From Bacteroidales bacterium (lineage in GTDB: Bacteria > Bacteroidota > Bacteroidia > Bacteroidales > UBA10428): a stretch of 64,000 bases of DNA. Positions 62,239 through 64,000 of this stretch are shown here, piece after piece. Positions within the stretch are counted from its first letter, which is position 1, and every line of letters begins with the position of its first letter. The translations under genes and the position numbers were made by a program. Where the stretch lies: contig DATGXG010000052.1 of assembly GCA_035299085.1 (NCBI GenBank), positions 1 to 64,000 of the forward strand, written 5' to 3'. The notes under the pieces were generated by a model. That model did no database searches. It saw only the letters and a program-made list of their open reading frames with translations, and was not told the DNA's origin.

Positions 62239-62988
62239 ATGGCAACTGACTTGAAATACATCGGGATCATTCCCGCGCGTTATGCATCCAGCCGCTTTCC
62301 CGGTAAGCCGCTGGCCGACATTAAAGGTAAATCAATGATCCGGAGGGTCTATGAACAGGCTTCAAAAGCACTGGAGGCTGTATTCGTAGCCACCGATGAC
62401 CAGCGTATTTTCGATGCCGTAAAGGCTTTCGGGGGCAGGGTAGTGATGACATCACCTGAACATAAAAGCGGAACTGACAGGTGCACCGAAGCTGTGGTCA
62501 AAGCTGAAATTGAAACAGGAATTCATTATGATGTGGTGCTCAACGTGCAGGGCGATGAGCCATTTATTGCACCGGAACAACTTGAATTAGTGAAATCCTG
62601 TTTCGTTGAGCCGGATACCCAGATTGCCACGCTGGTTAAAAAAATTACTGATGAATCGGTACTTTTCGATCCTAACCGGCCGAAGGTGGTTGTCAATGCT
62701 GCAAATGAAGCTATTTATTTCAGCCGTTCCACCATTCCCTATGTCCGGAATTATGAATCGCAGAACTGGCTGAAGCACCATACCTATTATATGCATATCG
62801 GGCTGTATGCCTTCAGGCGTGATGTGTTGCCACAGATCACCTCGCTCCCGCAATCTCCGCTCGAACTGGCCGAATCACTTGAGCAGCTCCGGTGGATTGA
62901 AAACCGTTACCGCATTGCGGTAAGAGTTACGGAACATGAGAGCTTCGGTGTTGACACGCCGGAAGACCTTAAGAAGTTAAATGTTTGA
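62239..62988 (+). CDS. kdsB: 3-deoxy-manno-octulosonate cytidylyltransferase
   Basis: A 249-residue enzyme that activates KDO as CMP-KDO for lipid A-core synthesis. The start is ATG 62239 (MATDLKYIGIIPARYASSRFPGKP). Signatures are the IIPARYASSRFPGKPL loop, NVQGDEPFI and KHHTYYMHIGLYAFR. Its place next to the lptE unit fits a lipopolysaccharide theme. It is divergent from the sigma-54 activator. Confidence 0.96.
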   Translation: MATDLKYIGIIPARYASSRFPGKPLADIKGKSMIRRVYEQASKALEAVFVATDDQRIFDAVKAFGGRVVMTSPEHKSGTDRCTEAVVKAEIETGIHYDVVLNVQGDEPFIAPEQLELVKSCFVEPDTQIATLVKKITDESVLFDPNRPKVVVNAANEAIYFSRSTIPYVRNYESQNWLKHHTYYMHIGLYAFRRDVLPQITSLPQSPLELAESLEQLRWIENRYRIAVRVTEHESFGVDTPEDLKKLNV

Positions 62989-63016
62989 TGTTTATGGTTT
63001 GAAGTTTCACGCCATA

Positions 63017-63093
63017 ACCCCAAACCTCAAACCCCAAACTTCAAACCTCAAACCTCAAACCCCAAACTTCAAACCTCAAACCTCAAACCTCAA
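63017..63093. repeat. Heptamer tandem repeat CAAACCT / CAAACCC / CAAACTT
   Basis: About eleven tandem units of seven bases with one-letter variants, between kdsB and the GH5-like lipoprotein, ending 18 bases before the latter's start codon. Confidence 0.9.
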
Positions 63094-63110
63094 ACATAAT
63101 ACACTTTCCA

Positions 63111-64000
63111 ATGAAAAATTTCAGGTTAACAATTATCGTAGTAAGTTTTGTTTTGTCTCTGTGGGGATGCAAACCACAGCCGGTATCAGAAATTAAGGAA
63201 CGTCCGGTATGGTCAAAACAACAGGCGGCAGAATGGTATATTCAGCAAGGGTGGATGAGAGGATGCAACTTTATTCCCAGCACAGCTATCAACCAGCTCG
63301 AAATGTGGCAGGCTGAAACATTTGATACCGCCACAATCAATAAAGAACTGGGATGGGCTCATCATATCGGTCTGAACACCATGCGCGTCTTTCTTCATCA
63401 TGTGGCATGGCAGGTTGATTCAGCCGGATTAAAGAAGCGAATTGGCACTTACCTCACCATTGCGGAAAATAATGGGATCAGAACAATCTTTGTATTGTTT
63501 GATGACTGCTGGAATCCGACATATGCGGCAGGTAAACAGCCGGATCCCAAACCCGGAGTGCATAATTCAGGATGGATACGTGATCCCGGAGACCTGCTTT
63601 ACCAGGATACAGCATTGTTTGTTGTACTTGAGCATTACGAAAAAGACATTCTGCATAGTTTTGCCGGTGATAACCGTATTGTCATGTGGGATTTATACAA
63701 CGAACCCGGGAATTCTGGATATGGCAACAAGTCATTGAATCTTCTGCAAAAGGCCTTCAAATGGGCACGTCAGGTAAATCCTTCACAGCCCGTTACATCG
63801 GGGGTTTGGAATATTACATTGCAGGATTTAAATAAATACCAGCTTGAGAACTCAGATGTCATCACATACCATGACTATAAAACAGATACCATACACAGGA
63901 AGACAATCGATTCGCTCAGGCTTTACGGCAGACCCCTTATCTGTACCGAATATATGGCGCGGAAACATAACAGCCGTTTCGATAATATAATGCCCATGCT
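63111..64000 (+). CDS. GH5-like cellulase-fold lipoprotein (runs off the edge)
   Basis: At least 296 residues are present; the gene continues past the window. It opens with a signal peptide and lipobox LWGC (Cys20). The barrel shows GHA-clan features: MRVFLHHVAWQ (91-101), the acid/base Glu198 in DLYNEPGN, and a later ICTEYMAR that should carry the nucleophile. It is similar to secreted GH5-type or uncharacterised cellulase-like enzymes of Bacteroidota. The substrate cannot be told from this part. A heptamer repeat fills the promoter region. Confidence 0.85.
   Translation, partial: MKNFRLTIIVVSFVLSLWGCKPQPVSEIKERPVWSKQQAAEWYIQQGWMRGCNFIPSTAINQLEMWQAETFDTATINKELGWAHHIGLNTMRVFLHHVAWQVDSAGLKKRIGTYLTIAENNGIRTIFVLFDDCWNPTYAAGKQPDPKPGVHNSGWIRDPGDLLYQDTALFVVLEHYEKDILHSFAGDNRIVMWDLYNEPGNSGYGNKSLNLLQKAFKWARQVNPSQPVTSGVWNITLQDLNKYQLENSDVITYHDYKTDTIHRKTIDSLRLYGRPLICTEYMARKHNSRFDNIMPM

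Overview
The window reads as chromosomal DNA of a free-living or saprophytic member of the Bacteroidota, most likely Bacteroidales-like. The evidence is a SusC/SusD polysaccharide utilisation locus, type IX secretion C-terminal sorting domains, the IPExxxVDY family, an LptE-SecG-GroES/EL neighbourhood, Fkp, and promoters of the Bacteroidota type (TTTG, about 20 bases, TAnnTTTG). No rRNA, CRISPR array or complete insertion sequence is visible.

Layout. Positions 1-9000 hold tRNA-Cys, a very large secreted phosphotriesterase-like protein with CUB and BACON repeats, a GxxExxY gene set between long repeats, a GH127-like lipoprotein and a GH2 enzyme. Positions 8870-19455 are a polysaccharide utilisation locus on the minus strand: DUF6377-type regulator, SusC, SusD, SusE/F-like binding protein, GH30, and a secreted E-set protein. 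Its gene order resembles the fungal beta-1,6-glucan locus of Bacteroides thetaiotaomicron. Positions 19628-23222 are housekeeping (FolB, GlnS, Ada, tRNA-Gln). Positions about 23270-26280 form an AT-rich accessory insert just behind tRNA-Gln, with a secreted repeat protein, a transposase scrap and a TIR-GGDEF fusion protein. Positions 26497-30018 are a TetR-controlled GH3 operon with two matching candidate operators. Positions 30147-46677 are mixed accessory genes: two EF-hand/LRR lipoproteins between inverted repeats, an acetyltransferase with a repeat inserted in frame, a VWA lipoprotein, Fkp, a cytochrome, a serine hydrolase and a TonB-dependent receptor. Positions 47019-62988 are conserved core: TcdA, TatD, PurN, AcpP-FabF-Rnc, IPExxxVDY, TonB-ExbB-ExbD, an RprXY-like two-component pair, GroES/EL, SecG, a TPR protein, LptE, a sigma-54 activator and KdsB. 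A GH5-like lipoprotein runs off the right edge.

How the genes work together. Glycan capture (SusCD and the binding protein), surface hydrolysis (GH30) and trimming (GH2, GH3, GH127-like, GH5-like) make a coherent carbohydrate-foraging set, with TonB-ExbBD supplying import energy. The strongest candidate for an undescribed system is the TIR-GGDEF protein at 25175-26272: a TIR domain that keeps the expected catalytic glutamate, fused to a nucleotide-cyclase-like domain whose signature is CGDQF instead of GGDEF. The intergenic spaces are also unusually rich in structured repeats: small elements with perfect terminal inverted repeats, 7-8 base tandem repeats, and repeats that have entered genes or supply their stop codons.
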